NCBI GenBank assembly: GCA_003255025.1
Contig: QANY01002785.1
Location: 342,043 to 406,042 of the forward strand
Reading direction: 5' to 3'
Length of the DNA: 64,000 nucleotides
From: Datisca glomerata
Lineage: Eukaryota; Streptophyta; Magnoliopsida; Cucurbitales; Datiscaceae
This document shows, in pieces, positions 53,886 through 64,000 of this stretch (the first letter of the stretch is position 1; every line of letters starts with the position of its first letter). Below the pieces are notes generated by a model. The model saw only the letters and a program-made list of their open reading frames with translations, was not told the DNA's origin and searched no databases. A program made the translations under genes and the position numbers.

Positions 53886-54857
53886 CTGGAAATCGATATA
53901 TATCAACACTAATATGCTCAATAACTTAAAAGCAACTATATTCTCAACATGCTGAACTAAGATACAATCTAATTCCCTTTAGTAAGTGTGTTCTAGGAGT
54001 AGAGTCACCACATCAAAATGCTCAAGATAGCCCAAATCGAAGATTATTGGTCTAATAAACTCTATCCTAGGCAATCCTACTCCCACCAGGCACAACATAC
54101 TTCAACATTTACAATTTAACATTGGAAAAATAATAGACATTAAGCATTAAGGAATTTGATAAACAAAGCTGCAATCTTTATTGACTTGGTTTCTCTTATC
54201 ACTTTTTTTAGATTGAGGCTTAGAAAACCTATTATGCTATCTACCTTTTTACGTGAATGAAAACATTGGTGATGAAGGCACCCGGTTACTCAGCAACATA
54301 ACAAACAAGGTTGCTACTGTATAATTGATATTACTTTTGATTGCTATAGCAAGGTAATGTTTTTTGGTTGCCTTTTTACGCGAACGACAACATTGATGAT
54401 GAAGGCATCTGGCTACATAGCAGCTAAAAATAGAAGAGCTTTCTATCCTTCTTATTCATGCATTTTCTTTTGAAGCCAAGTGATTTTTTGGGCAGCAATA
54501 TTACATTATTTGAAACTTATTTTATTCTATTAAGGATGATAGCATAACTGATTCTAGAAGGATAAGCACCTAAATAGAGCATTAGATCGCATTTGGACTT
54601 AAAGTATCCCAAACTTCCAAAGCAGCTAACTTTCCTCATATCTGGAAAAGATGGTGGATACTAGCCTATACACTCTCAAGCTCATCATGCTTATTATGCA
54701 AAAAAAATTGAGAAGCATTTAATTGCTTTTAAATAGCAGAGAAGTTGAGAAAAATAGGCCAATAAATTAAAATTAAAAACTTGCATAGAAATACACAATA
54801 GTTAACTAAAAATCTAAACAAGATAAACTCTGAATTGATAATTAAAAGAAGGGTCCA
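53886..54857 (-). other. Presumed 3' LTR of Athila-2 plus outer CACTA remainder
   Basis: The LTR of the element to the right should run leftward from TGGACCC at 54857. Its far end was not found; the 5' LTR is outside the window so no comparison is possible. A duplicated block is visible: CCTTTTTACGYGAAYGAMAACATTGRTGATGAAGGCAYC at 54245 and 54372. Confidence 0.45.
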
Positions 54858-54872
54858 ACCCCTCCTCCAAAC
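54858..54872 (-). other. Athila-2 polypurine tract
   Basis: Minus strand AGTTTGGAGGAGGGGT, followed by TGGACCC as the likely LTR start. The context TTTAAGTTTGGRGG is typical of Athila elements. Confidence 0.65.
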
Positions 54873-55099
54873 TTAAAACTAGTAGTGGCCTCATTGCCAC
54901 TACACAACTAAGCTCCCAAAACATGCTTTCAAATTTCTTAGAAACAAAATTTGAACTAGAACCAGATAATGCTAGGATAGATAACAGAGAGAAGAAGCTA
55001 AGAAAAAATAAATCAGGGAAAGAAAAGTCACTCCCCTTGCTACTGCAGCAAATTGTCGCGGTAGACCATCGACTTTTAGTGCTTTGATTAACTCCTCAA

Positions 55100-56725
55100 G
55101 CCACCCCTTCCTTTGGATGCTGCCTTGAGGTCTGAAAGCTACTTTTTAGAAGATTCAATCTCTACGTGCAGCTGTTCTTCCATCTCCTGCTCTTTAGCAT
55201 CCATTTTCATTTTTTTCTTAGACCTTTTTGGGGCTCCAGCTGCTGTAGCATCTGCCTTCTTTTCAGGGTGATCCTGACTTATTTGATTTTTCTTTTACCT
55301 TCATCTTTTCCCTTTCCTGGCAGAAGGCTTGGGTAGAGTCGGGGGAGTTTGTTCCATCTCCTCCTCTTCATTTACATATTCAAGTATCTCCTCCTCTTTT
55401 TCATTTTTACTAGCTCCTTTCTCTTTTTCAGACTGTCCATCAACTTATGTTTCCAACTCTTCTTCTTCAATTTCCTCTCCTTTCTCAAACTCATCTTATT
55501 TTTCTTTTTAGACACATTTACCTATTCTTCAACTTACTCTCTTTATTTTTCAACTTCCTCATAGTTCCTACTCTGCAACATCTTCACCCTCCTTTTTCCT
55601 TCTCATCATCCCTTTAGGGTTAAAGAAGGATTTAAGTGAAGGAAGGAAAAGGCGTTGTTGGCTTCAGATCTTTTGTATGCTTTTTCTAAGGCCCATGTCC
55701 CTACTGTAGACATACTCCCAGTAAGCTTACTGTAACAGCTCCTGATGCTGTAGCATCTTAGCAAACTTCTTCTGGGAAGTTTCTTGAAGCTTGGCCTTTT
55801 TATAAAGGGTATAGAGCATGAGGTTTATATTAATTGCGTCGAAATGGTAGGATGGAGTACTGGAATGACGAGAGGATGATAGCTAAGTTTTTGTTCCAAC
55901 TGGCTCTTTAGTCTTCTCTACTACAAATCTATGTATTGCTACCAAATTGATAGCTCTTATATTAATTAATTTTTCTTCTATACTTAAACAAGGAACAAGA
56001 TTAGCAAGAAAAAGCGTAGAGATATGGCATGGAAAAAATTGAGAACCAATCCTTTTGGACGCACAATTCCTAAGTTCTTTCAACAATATTTTGCCTACAT
56101 TGATTCTTTTTCCAGATAAAATTGAGTGCAACAAAATTAATCTTTCTTATGTGACTGTTTGGATGTGTGTGGTGGAATTAATGGAAGTGCGTATGAAGTG
56201 GTACCGCACTTTGGCTCTAGGTTTCAAACCAATTCTGAAACATGTTTTTGCTCCCTCGGCAGACACACTATGCCAGTTAGTGCATGGCACATTTAATCAC
56301 ACAACATATCATCTAGCTAAGATTTAGTATTTGTGACAGTTGTGATAGAATATTCATCATCGAAGTCAAGCAAATCATTAATACCATTCAAAGATTCAAT
56401 AGTAATAGCATACCTCTCAAGCTGGCATTAGACTCCTTAGGGTTATGTTAGCATAGAACTCTCTTACCAGGGGCACCAAAATGGTGTCGTAGTGAGAGAA
56501 TAACCTCACCCTATTTCTATGCCTGATGATATCGGCTGTCTTTTGGTAGACCCAAGGGGTGTCAATTCCAACATAAATCCCTTCTCTTCTTGAAATTTCT
56601 TCATTCGGATCTCCTCTTCATATTTCCTCTCAGCCTCATCATTGACAAATTTTTCAATGGACACAAATCATTTAGGCTGGCTCTTCACTCTAGGTTTATT
56701 CATTTTTGAACAAGAAGACATTTTT
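55100..56725 (-). pseudogene. Athila-2 third ORF (env-like position, plant-transposon-protein type)
   Basis: Minus strand from about 56725: NKPRVKSQPK, VSIEKFVNDEAERKYEEEIR, KKFQEEKGFMLELTPLGLPK; later LHSILSGKRINVGKILLKEL, KRIGSQFFPCHISTLFLANL VPCLSIEEKLI (56134-55883); and a C-terminal Glu/Lys-rich tail (55600-55330). This is the family often labelled putative plant transposon protein, found 3' of pol in Athila-type elements; whether it acts as an envelope is unproven. Several frameshifts and stops. Confidence 0.65.
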
Positions 56726-56759
56726 GGAGGATGAAAATATGGGTCTCGAAAGAGTATGG

Positions 56760-57700
56760 GGGAAACAAGGGTTCGCTTAGAGGCAAAGGATAAATACTTT
56801 TGAAATCACTGGCTTGCGTAAGAAATGGGGCAATAGCGCTTCTCATTTTAAAGGGATGCGACCTCCTTTGATGCAACATGGGCTTTCCCTAACCTCCTTA
56901 TCCTGTGAAAAGTAAATCAAATGATATTTTAGTTGCATATATTTTAGGGGGCGATTTGAAATTTGATGAAGATGAAACGTTAATTGAGTTTTTGGCACAT
57001 ATATTAGAAGGAATATTTGTTGCACTAGCATATGCGATGATGTAGCATTTCCTTCCTGGCACTGAAACAATCAACCATCCAACAAGCACCTCTCCATCTG
57101 CTAGCAGCCCTGACAGTGGACCCCACATATGATTTATACCTGCAAATCAATCTCGTAAAACCTTTTTAAGGATAAGATCTCGTGATACATTAAATATTTA
57201 GCGCAAATATCCTATCTTATATAAGAATCATTCTACTTTTATGAAAAATATTTTTACTTGAAAAGGGAAATCTCAGTACCTAAAATAACAAATCAAACCA
57301 AAAACGCATTAATTTAGCCTGACTATGAAAACAAAGTATGAAAGTCAAATAAATGAAAAAAAAAAGTGAAATTCTCCCTTGGGCTGCCTCTCAAAAGCGC
57401 TTGAGTTAAAGTCCTCAGCCTGACTTGGGCCTTGATCGTGATGGATCACCAAGCGGAATTGAGGTTTTTATCCGGTCAACCTCATTTTCCTAGTATTTAT
57501 TAACCCTTTGGCCATTCACCTGAATTCATTTTTAGTCTTTTCATCTAATAAATGAAAGTCTCGATGAGACTAAACTCTGATCAGTTTAAATGGCCAAGAC
57601 CATCTTGATTTTAGCTTTCCAGGAAATAGCCTTAATCTTGAGTTGAACATCAACACTTTCTCCTCTGGCTTTAGTTGTCTTTTCATGATCCTCTTGTCAT
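56760..57700 (-). other. Spacer between Athila-2 integrase and third ORF
   Basis: Short open frames on the minus strand at 57128-56898 and 57070-56843 overlap and resemble nothing known. No other content recognised. Confidence 0.45.
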
Positions 57701-57713
57701 GCCAATTTTTTCT

Positions 57714-58480
57714 TTACTCCTTGTACAACAGGGGGTTCTCATAGGAAAATAGCTTCAACTCATCTAACTCATTCAATTGCAATGCTCTTTTATCTCCGAC
57801 TATCTGCGAGTCCAAATTTTGCATTTTGACAACCCAAAAGGCTTCATGTTGTAGCTCTAAGGGTAGATGGCAAGCTTTGCCAAAAACCAACCTATAGGGG
57901 AGACATTCCCAAATCTGTCTTATAGGCAGTCCTATATGCCCACAGTTCATCATCTAATCATATGGACCAATTCTTTTTGCTAGGATTCACCAGTTTTTCT
58001 AGAATTCTCTTTATCTCATGATTTGATAACTCCACTTGGCCACTAGTTTGAGGTTGGTATATTGTATCAACTTTATGTTTTACCCCATACTTGACTAGCA
58101 ATCCTTTAACAAGCTTATTCACAAAAGTGAGTTCCTTCATCATTCATGATTGCTCGAGGAGTCACAAACCGAGTAAAAATGTTCTTCTGAAAAAATTTAG
58201 TCACTACCTTAGTATCATTGGTTGCTAGGGCTGCAGCTTCAACCTACTTTGATACACATCATCTACTACCACAAGTATGTATAAGTTTCTAAATGATGGT
58301 GGAAATGGTCCCATAAAGTCTATACCCCAAACGTCAAAAAGCTCAATCTCTAGAATACTGTTGAGAGGCATCTCCTCTATTTGAGATATGTTTCATGTTC
58401 TTTAATATATATCATAGATTTTAGCAATCTCATGAGCATCTTTAAAGAGAAAGGGCCAAAAATACCCAGACTAAAGCACT
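57714..58480 (-). pseudogene. Athila-2 integrase
   Basis: Minus strand: core pieces [40 protein letters not shown] (second Asp region), [33 protein letters not shown] (Glu region), then [22 protein letters not shown] and [17 protein letters not shown]. The order fits gypsy integrase. Multiple stops. Confidence 0.85.
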
Positions 58481-58899
58481 TTAGCAACTATTTACATCCC
58501 TCCAAAGTGTTCTCCATAGGGTGAGGAGTGTCACTGCTATAGTACGCTATGGATCTCTTTCTTAGGGACACACCTCCTAAACACCTTATCAGGGCCTTCC
58601 TTGTAAAGGTATGGGTCATCTCAATAGGAAGCTTTTACTTTTTCGAAGAACCTCTTCATTCCTTATGAATCCAGTTTTGGGGGAAGAACACCACTTGCCA
58701 GGTAGTTGGCTATGTCAGCATATTAAGGATCTTTTGCTATTGAAACTGCTAACAAGTGCTCATCAGGGAATGTTTTTGCTATAGATGATTTTGCTACAAT
58801 ATTCTCTCCAGTTTCCTACCTAGACAGGTGATTTGCTACCTAGTTCTTAGTTCCCTTCTTGTCTTTAATCTCTAAGTCAAACTCTTGTAACAACAAGAT

Positions 58900-60020
58900 C
58901 CACCTAATAAGATTAGGCTTCACATCCTTTTTAGAGATTAGATATTTGATAACAGAGTGATCAGTGAACACAATTACTTTTGCACCAACTAAGTATATCA
59001 AATGCAAAAACAATAGGTAAAAGTTCTTTCTCTGTAGTAGTGTAACTCAATTTAGCCCCAGACAGAGTTCTACTTGCATAGTAAATGGAATCGAAAACCT
59101 TACATTTCATTTTCCCTAGCACTGCTCCTACAACATAATCACTAGCATCACACATGAGCTTAAATGATAGCTCACAGTCAGGTGCTGCAATAACATGTGT
59201 TGTAACTAGTGTTTTTAAGCTCAAGAAAGGCATTCATGCATTCATTAGTAAAATGAAAAGTTCTATTATTTTCTAAGAGCCTGAATAATAGTTTGAAATT
59301 TTGGACAGATCGTTTATAAATATTCTATAAGAACCTGCATGTCCTAAGAAACTTATATTTCCTTTTATTAAGCTAGGGGCATGGAGCTTATCAATGACTA
59401 GCTTTACTCACTTTAGTGAAACTCTATGCCGTAAAACAATACCTACCTGAACCATGAAGTGACACATTTCCCAGTTTAAGACTAAATTAGTTTCTTCACA
59501 TCTTTCAAGTACTTTCTCAAGATTAGACATATATTTTAAGTTTGATTCTCCAAAGATAGAAAACTCATCCATAAATACTTTTAAAGTGTGTTCTACCATA
59601 TTTGTGAAGATGGCCATCATGCACCTTTAGAAAGTTGATGGAGAATTGTAGAGGTCAAAAACCATTCTTCTAAAGGCAAATGCTCATAAAGGCAAGTGAA
59701 GGTAGTTTTTTCTTAGTCCTTCAAAGTTATGGATTTGTAGCCAGTCTATCAAGCATCTAGTCAATAAAAGGTAGAGGAAAATGGTCTTTTCTAGTGGCTT
59801 TATTCAACTTTCAGTAGTTCATACACACTCTCCATCCAGTCACTATCCTTGTTGGGTTCAGCTCGTGGTTTTCACTTCTTGCTTCTATGACTCTTCCTTT
59901 CTTTGGCACGCATTGAACTAAACTAACCCATGCACTGTTAGAGATTGGATATATTATGCATGCATCCAACCACTTGGGTTCATCCCCATCTATTTCTCTA
60001 TTGAGTTGCTGCATCCCTCC
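58900..60020 (-). pseudogene. Athila-2 reverse transcriptase and RNase H
   Basis: Minus strand: DACIIYPISNSAWVSLVQCV PKKGRVIEARSENHELNPTR, TGWRVCMNY, MMAIFTNMVEHTLKVFMDEF SIFGES (59620-59545), NLEKVLERCEETNLVLNWEM, then RNase H FKLMCDASDYVVGAVLGKMK and [20 protein letters not shown]. The catalytic box, FMDDF in the family, reads FMDEF, so the second Asp is Glu. Between 59811 and 59620 the RT palm is badly damaged. Confidence 0.87.
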
Positions 60021-60352
60021 TCCAAGAGTATCTTATGTATAGAAATTGAGCGGCTTATCCCTTTTATGTCTGCCATTTGCGACCCAATAGCTCTTTTGTA
60101 TCTCCCAAGCACCTCAAGCAGAAATTTTCCATTCTTACTACCTAGGGTTGAGGAGATGATGATGGATAGTGTATTGTATTTACCCAAGTAGGCATACTTT
60201 AAGTGTGTAAGAAGGGGCTTCAATTCCAACAAGGTTGGTAACTCTATGTCAGGCAGTGGGGGTTTAAATTTTCTCGCAGATAAATGCAAGGATTCAATTT
60301 GCTTTCCAATTCTAAAGTTTTCCTGCTTGGCATCCATCCATGCTACTTTAAC

Positions 60353-61560
60353 CTCCTCCTTATCACTACCGTTTTCATCCAAAATTGTTAATGATAACTC
60401 TGGCAGAGTTGAATTGCTAGAGTTAAGGTACATCATATCGAATCCAATACCAAAATGTCTGTGTATTCTTCAACTTCCTCATCTGGGTACTTCATGGCCT
60501 TGAAGATGTTGAAGGTGATCTCTTAACCAATTACTCTCATGGTCACTTCATCCTTCAGGACATCAATAGATGTTCTTCTTGTAGCCAGGAAGGGTCTTTC
60601 CAGGATGATTGGCACTTTTCTATATGCCTCATAGTCTAAAATGATACAAGTCGGCTGGGAATATGAATTTATCAACCTGTACCAGCACATCTTCTATCTT
60701 GGCCTCTGGATCAACATAGGATCTATCTGCCAATTACATGGTGATAGTGGTAGGTCTTGCTTCACATATGCAAAGATTTCTAAATATTGACAATGGGTTT
60801 GCCAATTGACAAGGATTGTAAAGCTCCCTAGATCTTTGAACTTTAGAGGGAGCTTATTTTACAGGATCATAATGCACTCATGAGTTAATGCTACAGTCTT
60901 AAACTCTCCCAACCTCCTTCTATTGGTGAGAATGTCTTTCATAAACTGGACATATTTATCAACTATTGTAATGCCTCCACCTGAGGAATATTGATGTGGA
61001 GTTGTTTCCATATGTCCAAAAACTTGTTGAATTGACCATCCAATTTTTTTTTCTAAAACCTCTGAGGGAATGGAGGCAAATTCCTTTTTATTTCTTCCAC
61101 TTTATTCTCTGAAACCTTAGATGTTGTGTTTGAGGGTGCTACATCAGATGGCTTTGCTCTCTCTCTGCTTGGACTAGTTTCCTTGTTTTCTGTCTCAAGA
61201 CTATCCTCCTTTTCTTCAACAGGCATGATTGTCATCTTACAACTCCTCAAATGGATAGCCTTGCAATGTTCTTTTCCTTCTCTTCTTGGGTTTTTCGTGT
61301 TGCTTGGTAAGGCTCCTTGAGGTCTTGAATTCAATTCATTTTCTAACTAACACGGCTTGACTCTGTATCATGGTTTAATTGTTGTGGATGACAGATTAAT
61401 TTTTCATAATGTATTCCTTCAGATTTTACAAAAGAAATAGACTTCTTAGTTTTTTACTTCTGCCCTTGAGGTTGTTGAACAAAACCGGGAGGGTAAGCTA
61501 GTATGTTTTGCACATTTGATGTTACTACATTCTAATTGCCCCAAGAAAAATTGAATGTTG
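60353..61560 (-). repeat. Tandem duplication in Athila-2, copy A
   Basis: 1208 bp with a near-identical neighbour at 61561-62708. Starts CCTCCTCCTTATCACTACCG and ends CCCCAAGAAAAATTGAATGTTG. It covers the end of gag, the protease region and the gag-pol linker. Confidence 0.93.
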
Positions 61561-62468
61561 CCTCCTCCTTATCACTACCGTTTTCATCCAAAATTGTTAA
61601 TGATAACTCTGGCAAAGTTGAATTGCTAGAGTTAAGGTACATCTGTTTCATCATATCGAATCCAATACCAATATGTCTGTGTATTCTTCAACTTCCATAT
61701 CTGGGTACTTCATGGCCTTGAAGATGTTGAAGGTGATATCTTAACCATTTACTCTCATGGTCACTTCATCCTTCAGGACATCAATAAATGTTCTTCATGT
61801 AGCCAGGAAGGGTCTTTCCAGGATGATTGGCACTTTTCTATATGCCTCATAGTCTAAAATGATATAAGTCAGCTGGGAATATGAATTTATCAACCTGTAC
61901 CAGCACATCTTCTATCTTGGCCTCTGGATCAACATAGGATCTATCTGCCAATTACATGGTGAGAGTGGCAGGTCTTGCTTCACATATGCAAAGATTTCTG
62001 AATATTGACAATGGGTTTGCCAATTGACAAGGATTGTAAAGCTCCCTAGATCTTTGAACTTTAGAGGGATCTTGTTTTGCAGGATCATAATGCACTCTTG
62101 AGTTAATGCTACAGTCTTAAACTCTCCCAACCACCTTCTATTGGTGAGAATGTCTTTCATAAACTTGACATATTTATCAATTATTGTAATGCCTCCACAT
62201 GGGGAATATTGATGTGGAGTTGCTTCAATATGTCCAAAAACTTGTTGAATTGACCATCCAATTTCTTTTTCTAAAGCCTCTGAGGGAATGGAGGCAAATT
62301 CCTTTTTATTTCTCCCATTTTATTCTCTGAAACCTTAGATGTTATGTTTGGGGGTGCTACATCAGATGGCTTTGCTCTCTCTCTACTTGGACTAGTTTCC
62401 TTGTTTTCTGTCTCAAGACTATCCTCTTTTTCTTCAACAGGCATGACTGTCATCTTACAACTCCTCAA
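60436..62468 (-). pseudogene. Athila-2 protease region (present twice)
   Basis: In each copy the minus strand reads KDILTNRRWLGEFKTVALTQ, ILQNKIPLKFKDLGSFTILV NW, then LSIF..LRICEARPTT-like and LADRSYVDPEAKIEDVLVQV. In intact relatives the text between (..CTIGN..ALCDLGASINLMP) holds the catalytic Asp of the aspartic protease; here it is missing from both copies. An upstream acidic/Lys-rich linker (VEEKEDSLETENKETSPSRE) is also repeated. Confidence 0.8.
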
Positions 62469-62708
62469 ATGGATAGCCTTGCAATGTTCTTTTCCTTCTC
62501 TTCTTGGGTTTTCCGTGTTGCTTTAATTGTTGTGGATGACAGATTCATTTTTCATAATGTATTCATTCAGATTTTACAAAAGAAATAGACTTCTTAGTTG
62601 TTTACTTCTGCCCTTGAGGTTGTTGAACAAAACCGGGAGGGTAAGCTAGTATGTTTTGCACATTTGATGTTACTACATTCTAATTGCCCCAAAAAATTGA
62701 ATGTTGCC
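61561..62708 (-). repeat. Tandem duplication in Athila-2, copy B
   Basis: About 1.15 kb; same sequence as copy A with scattered substitutions, a 9-bp insertion CTGTTTCAT at about 61642, and a ~70-bp deletion after GTGTTGCTT at 62524. Confidence 0.93.
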
Positions 62709-63910
62709 CCCATCTAGGTCATATGTGTTAGAGTAAGGGTTTTTGTTGGTGGTGTTGTTCCTGTTGAAATTTCCAACATAGTTTACTGATGTTGGATTCC
62801 CAAGAAAACTCTCAAATAGATGCCCTTCCCAACAATAGATGCAGTAGACTTCTACTACTTGATTAACCGTTTCTTGCATGCCTTGATTTTGGTTCTGAAT
62901 CGCTGGAGATCCCATACTCAAATTATTAATCATATTTTTCAAGGAAGAAACTTGGGGTGTCAAAGCAGTCATTGCATCCAACTCATGGACTCCTACAACT
63001 CTCTTAGTTGTTGTAGCAGTCGCAGCTCTAGCAGTAGGCCACTAATAGTTGTTGCTAGCAATCCTCTTAGAATTAAATAAGCCTCGCTATAAGACTTAGA
63101 TAAAATAGCTTCATTGGCAGAGACATCTACCATCAACCTTGTTGAAGAACTCAACCCATTATAAATTGTTTCCATTTGTATGCAATGAGGGATGCCATGA
63201 TGTGGGTAATTCCTTAGCAACTCCTTAAATCTCTCCCATGCTTCATACAAGGATTCATCCTCCATTTGATGGAAAGAGGTGATATCATTTCTTAACTTAG
63301 CATTTTCAGTGGGAGGGAAATATATCATCAAGAATTTCTCAGCCAAGTCATTCCAGCTGTTGTTTGAATCTGGGGGTCTTGAATTGAGCCATGCTCTAGC
63401 TTTGTCTCTCAAGGGAACAACCTTATCCTTAAGGCATCTTCGATGGCTCCAAGAATTTTAATGGCATCACTCACTTCCATAAACAGTCTCAAGTACAAAT
63501 TAGGATCTTCAGAGGGTAGGCCATTGAATTGTCTCACTGTCTGTAGCATTTGAAACATTACTGGCTTCAATTAAAATGGAGGGGCTTGAATTTCAGGCCT
63601 CACTATACTAGGGTTGACAGCTTGTGGCTAGAGTATGGAATAGTCTTTGATGGATCTCTCTTTATCATCAGCCATTACAATGACATTATTACCATTGTTT
63701 GCCTGATTTCCTTGTTGAATCTTTTCATTTAACCAACTTCATCTTAAAAGGTGCAGCCATCTCATCTACGACAACTAAACAACTTTGCTCTCTTCGTAGT
63801 TGTCTTAAGGTACTATCAATTTCTAGGTCAAAGATGAAGTCCAATATTTGTTGTCTGCGTATATAATAGATCCTACTTTCCTGAAAATAGAGCAGGGGCA
63901 ACAAATTCAA
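62673..63910 (-). pseudogene. Athila-2 gag
   Basis: Minus strand: IDSTLRQLRREQSCLVVVDE (N-terminus), then the retrotransposon gag domain, open from 63412 to 62993: DKARAWLNSRPPDSNNSWND LAEKFLMIYFPPTENAKLRN, EDESLYEAWERFKELLRNYP HHGIPHCIQMETIYNGL. The zinc finger region at about 62850 reads CIYCWEGHLFESFLGNP, lacking the last Cys. A frameshift near 63700 and stops split it. Confidence 0.9.
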
Positions 63911-63963
63911 TAAAACTCACAAATTAAATCCTACATGGTCTAAATAATGATACTCTATATATA

Positions 63964-63982
63964 GTCCCCGTAAACGGTGCCA
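63964..63982 (-). other. Athila-2 primer binding site
   Basis: Minus strand TGGCACCGTTTACGGGGAC, two changes from the common Athila site TGGCGCCGTTGCCGGGGA (tRNA-Asp type). Confidence 0.8.
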
Positions 63983-63988
63983 AAAAAT

Positions 63989-64000
63989 TGTTGTCTCTTG
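63989..64000 (-). repeat. Edge of the Athila-2 5' LTR
   Basis: TGTTGTCTCTTG on the plus strand, 6 bp beyond the primer site. Only 12 bp of the LTR are inside the window. Confidence 0.6.

Larger units (their letters stand above)
54858..64000 (-). mobile_element. Athila-2: Athila-like Ty3/gypsy element, truncated by the window edge
   Basis: Minus strand, from the right: LTR edge (63989 on), primer site, gag, a tandemly duplicated protease region, RT, RNase H, integrase, a third ORF of env-like position, and polypurine tract. Protein motifs throughout (ARAWLNSRPP..SWNDL, PISNSAWVSLVQCVPKK, VTGWRVCMNY, VLERCEETNLVLNWE) match the Athila lineage. More than 9 kb is present. All ORFs have stops. Confidence 0.88.

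Noticed and set aside
55329..55564. Serine/phenylalanine-rich plus-strand frames
   Set aside because: They are the complement of the Glu/Lys-rich tail of the minus-strand third ORF.
60006..60503. Plus-strand frames of 61 and 85 codons
   Set aside because: Antisense to the Athila-2 gag-pol region; no plant protein resemblance.

Overview
This is nuclear DNA from a flowering plant, most likely a eudicot. It is AT-rich, has spliced genes with plant-type introns, and is dominated by decayed LTR retrotransposons and DNA transposons with well-known plant domain signatures. The species cannot be named from the sequence. I found one convincing intact host gene: a four-exon class 3 (2-on-2, truncated) haemoglobin at 14955-16533. 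Almost everything else is transposon, transposon wreckage, or host-gene pieces carried by transposons.

Layout. 0.2-1.7 kb: a TIR element with a TTA target duplication carrying broken pieces of an acyl-CoA-binding protein (ACBP3-like) gene. 2.0-3.6 kb: leader, primer site and LTR of an Athila-like Ty3 element. 3.6-11.7 kb: a minus-strand Ty1/copia element (Copia-1) with both LTRs. 12.6-13.7 kb: a Pack-MULE with a 9-bp target duplication carrying a lectin-receptor-kinase fragment. 14.8-16.5 kb: the haemoglobin gene, followed by a hAT-like MITE. 17.6-22.9 kb: a LINE remnant split by a complete minus-strand Ty3/gypsy element with a perfect 5-bp target duplication. 23-27.6 kb: several unrelated tandem and inverted repeat arrays and two exon-like pieces. 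27.75-30.0 kb: a tentative element with a neprosin-like exon. 30.0-33.4 kb: CACTA-derived sequence (Ulp1-like protease, TNP2 start). 33.4-39.0 kb: Copia-2 (minus). 39.5-46.0 kb: Copia-3 (plus). 47.36-53.9 kb: a CACTA TNP2 gene (minus) split by a second CACTA element, which carries three exons of a phenylalanyl-tRNA synthetase alpha gene. 53.9-64.0 kb: a long minus-strand Athila-like Ty3 element with a 1.2-kb tandem duplication, running off the right edge.

The main theme is gene capture. At least three DNA transposons, each with its own target-site duplication and from three superfamilies (PIF/Harbinger-like, Mutator-like, CACTA), carry pieces of unrelated host genes on their minus strands. 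A fourth, less certain case is the neprosin exon. The pieces keep exon-intron junctions but have stops, frameshifts or missing catalytic parts, so none looks functional as a protein. The nested insertions give a relative age order: gypsy after LINE, inner CACTA after outer CACTA.

Limits: all homology calls come from recognising protein motifs by eye; no search was run. LTR edges lacking a visible target duplication are approximate.
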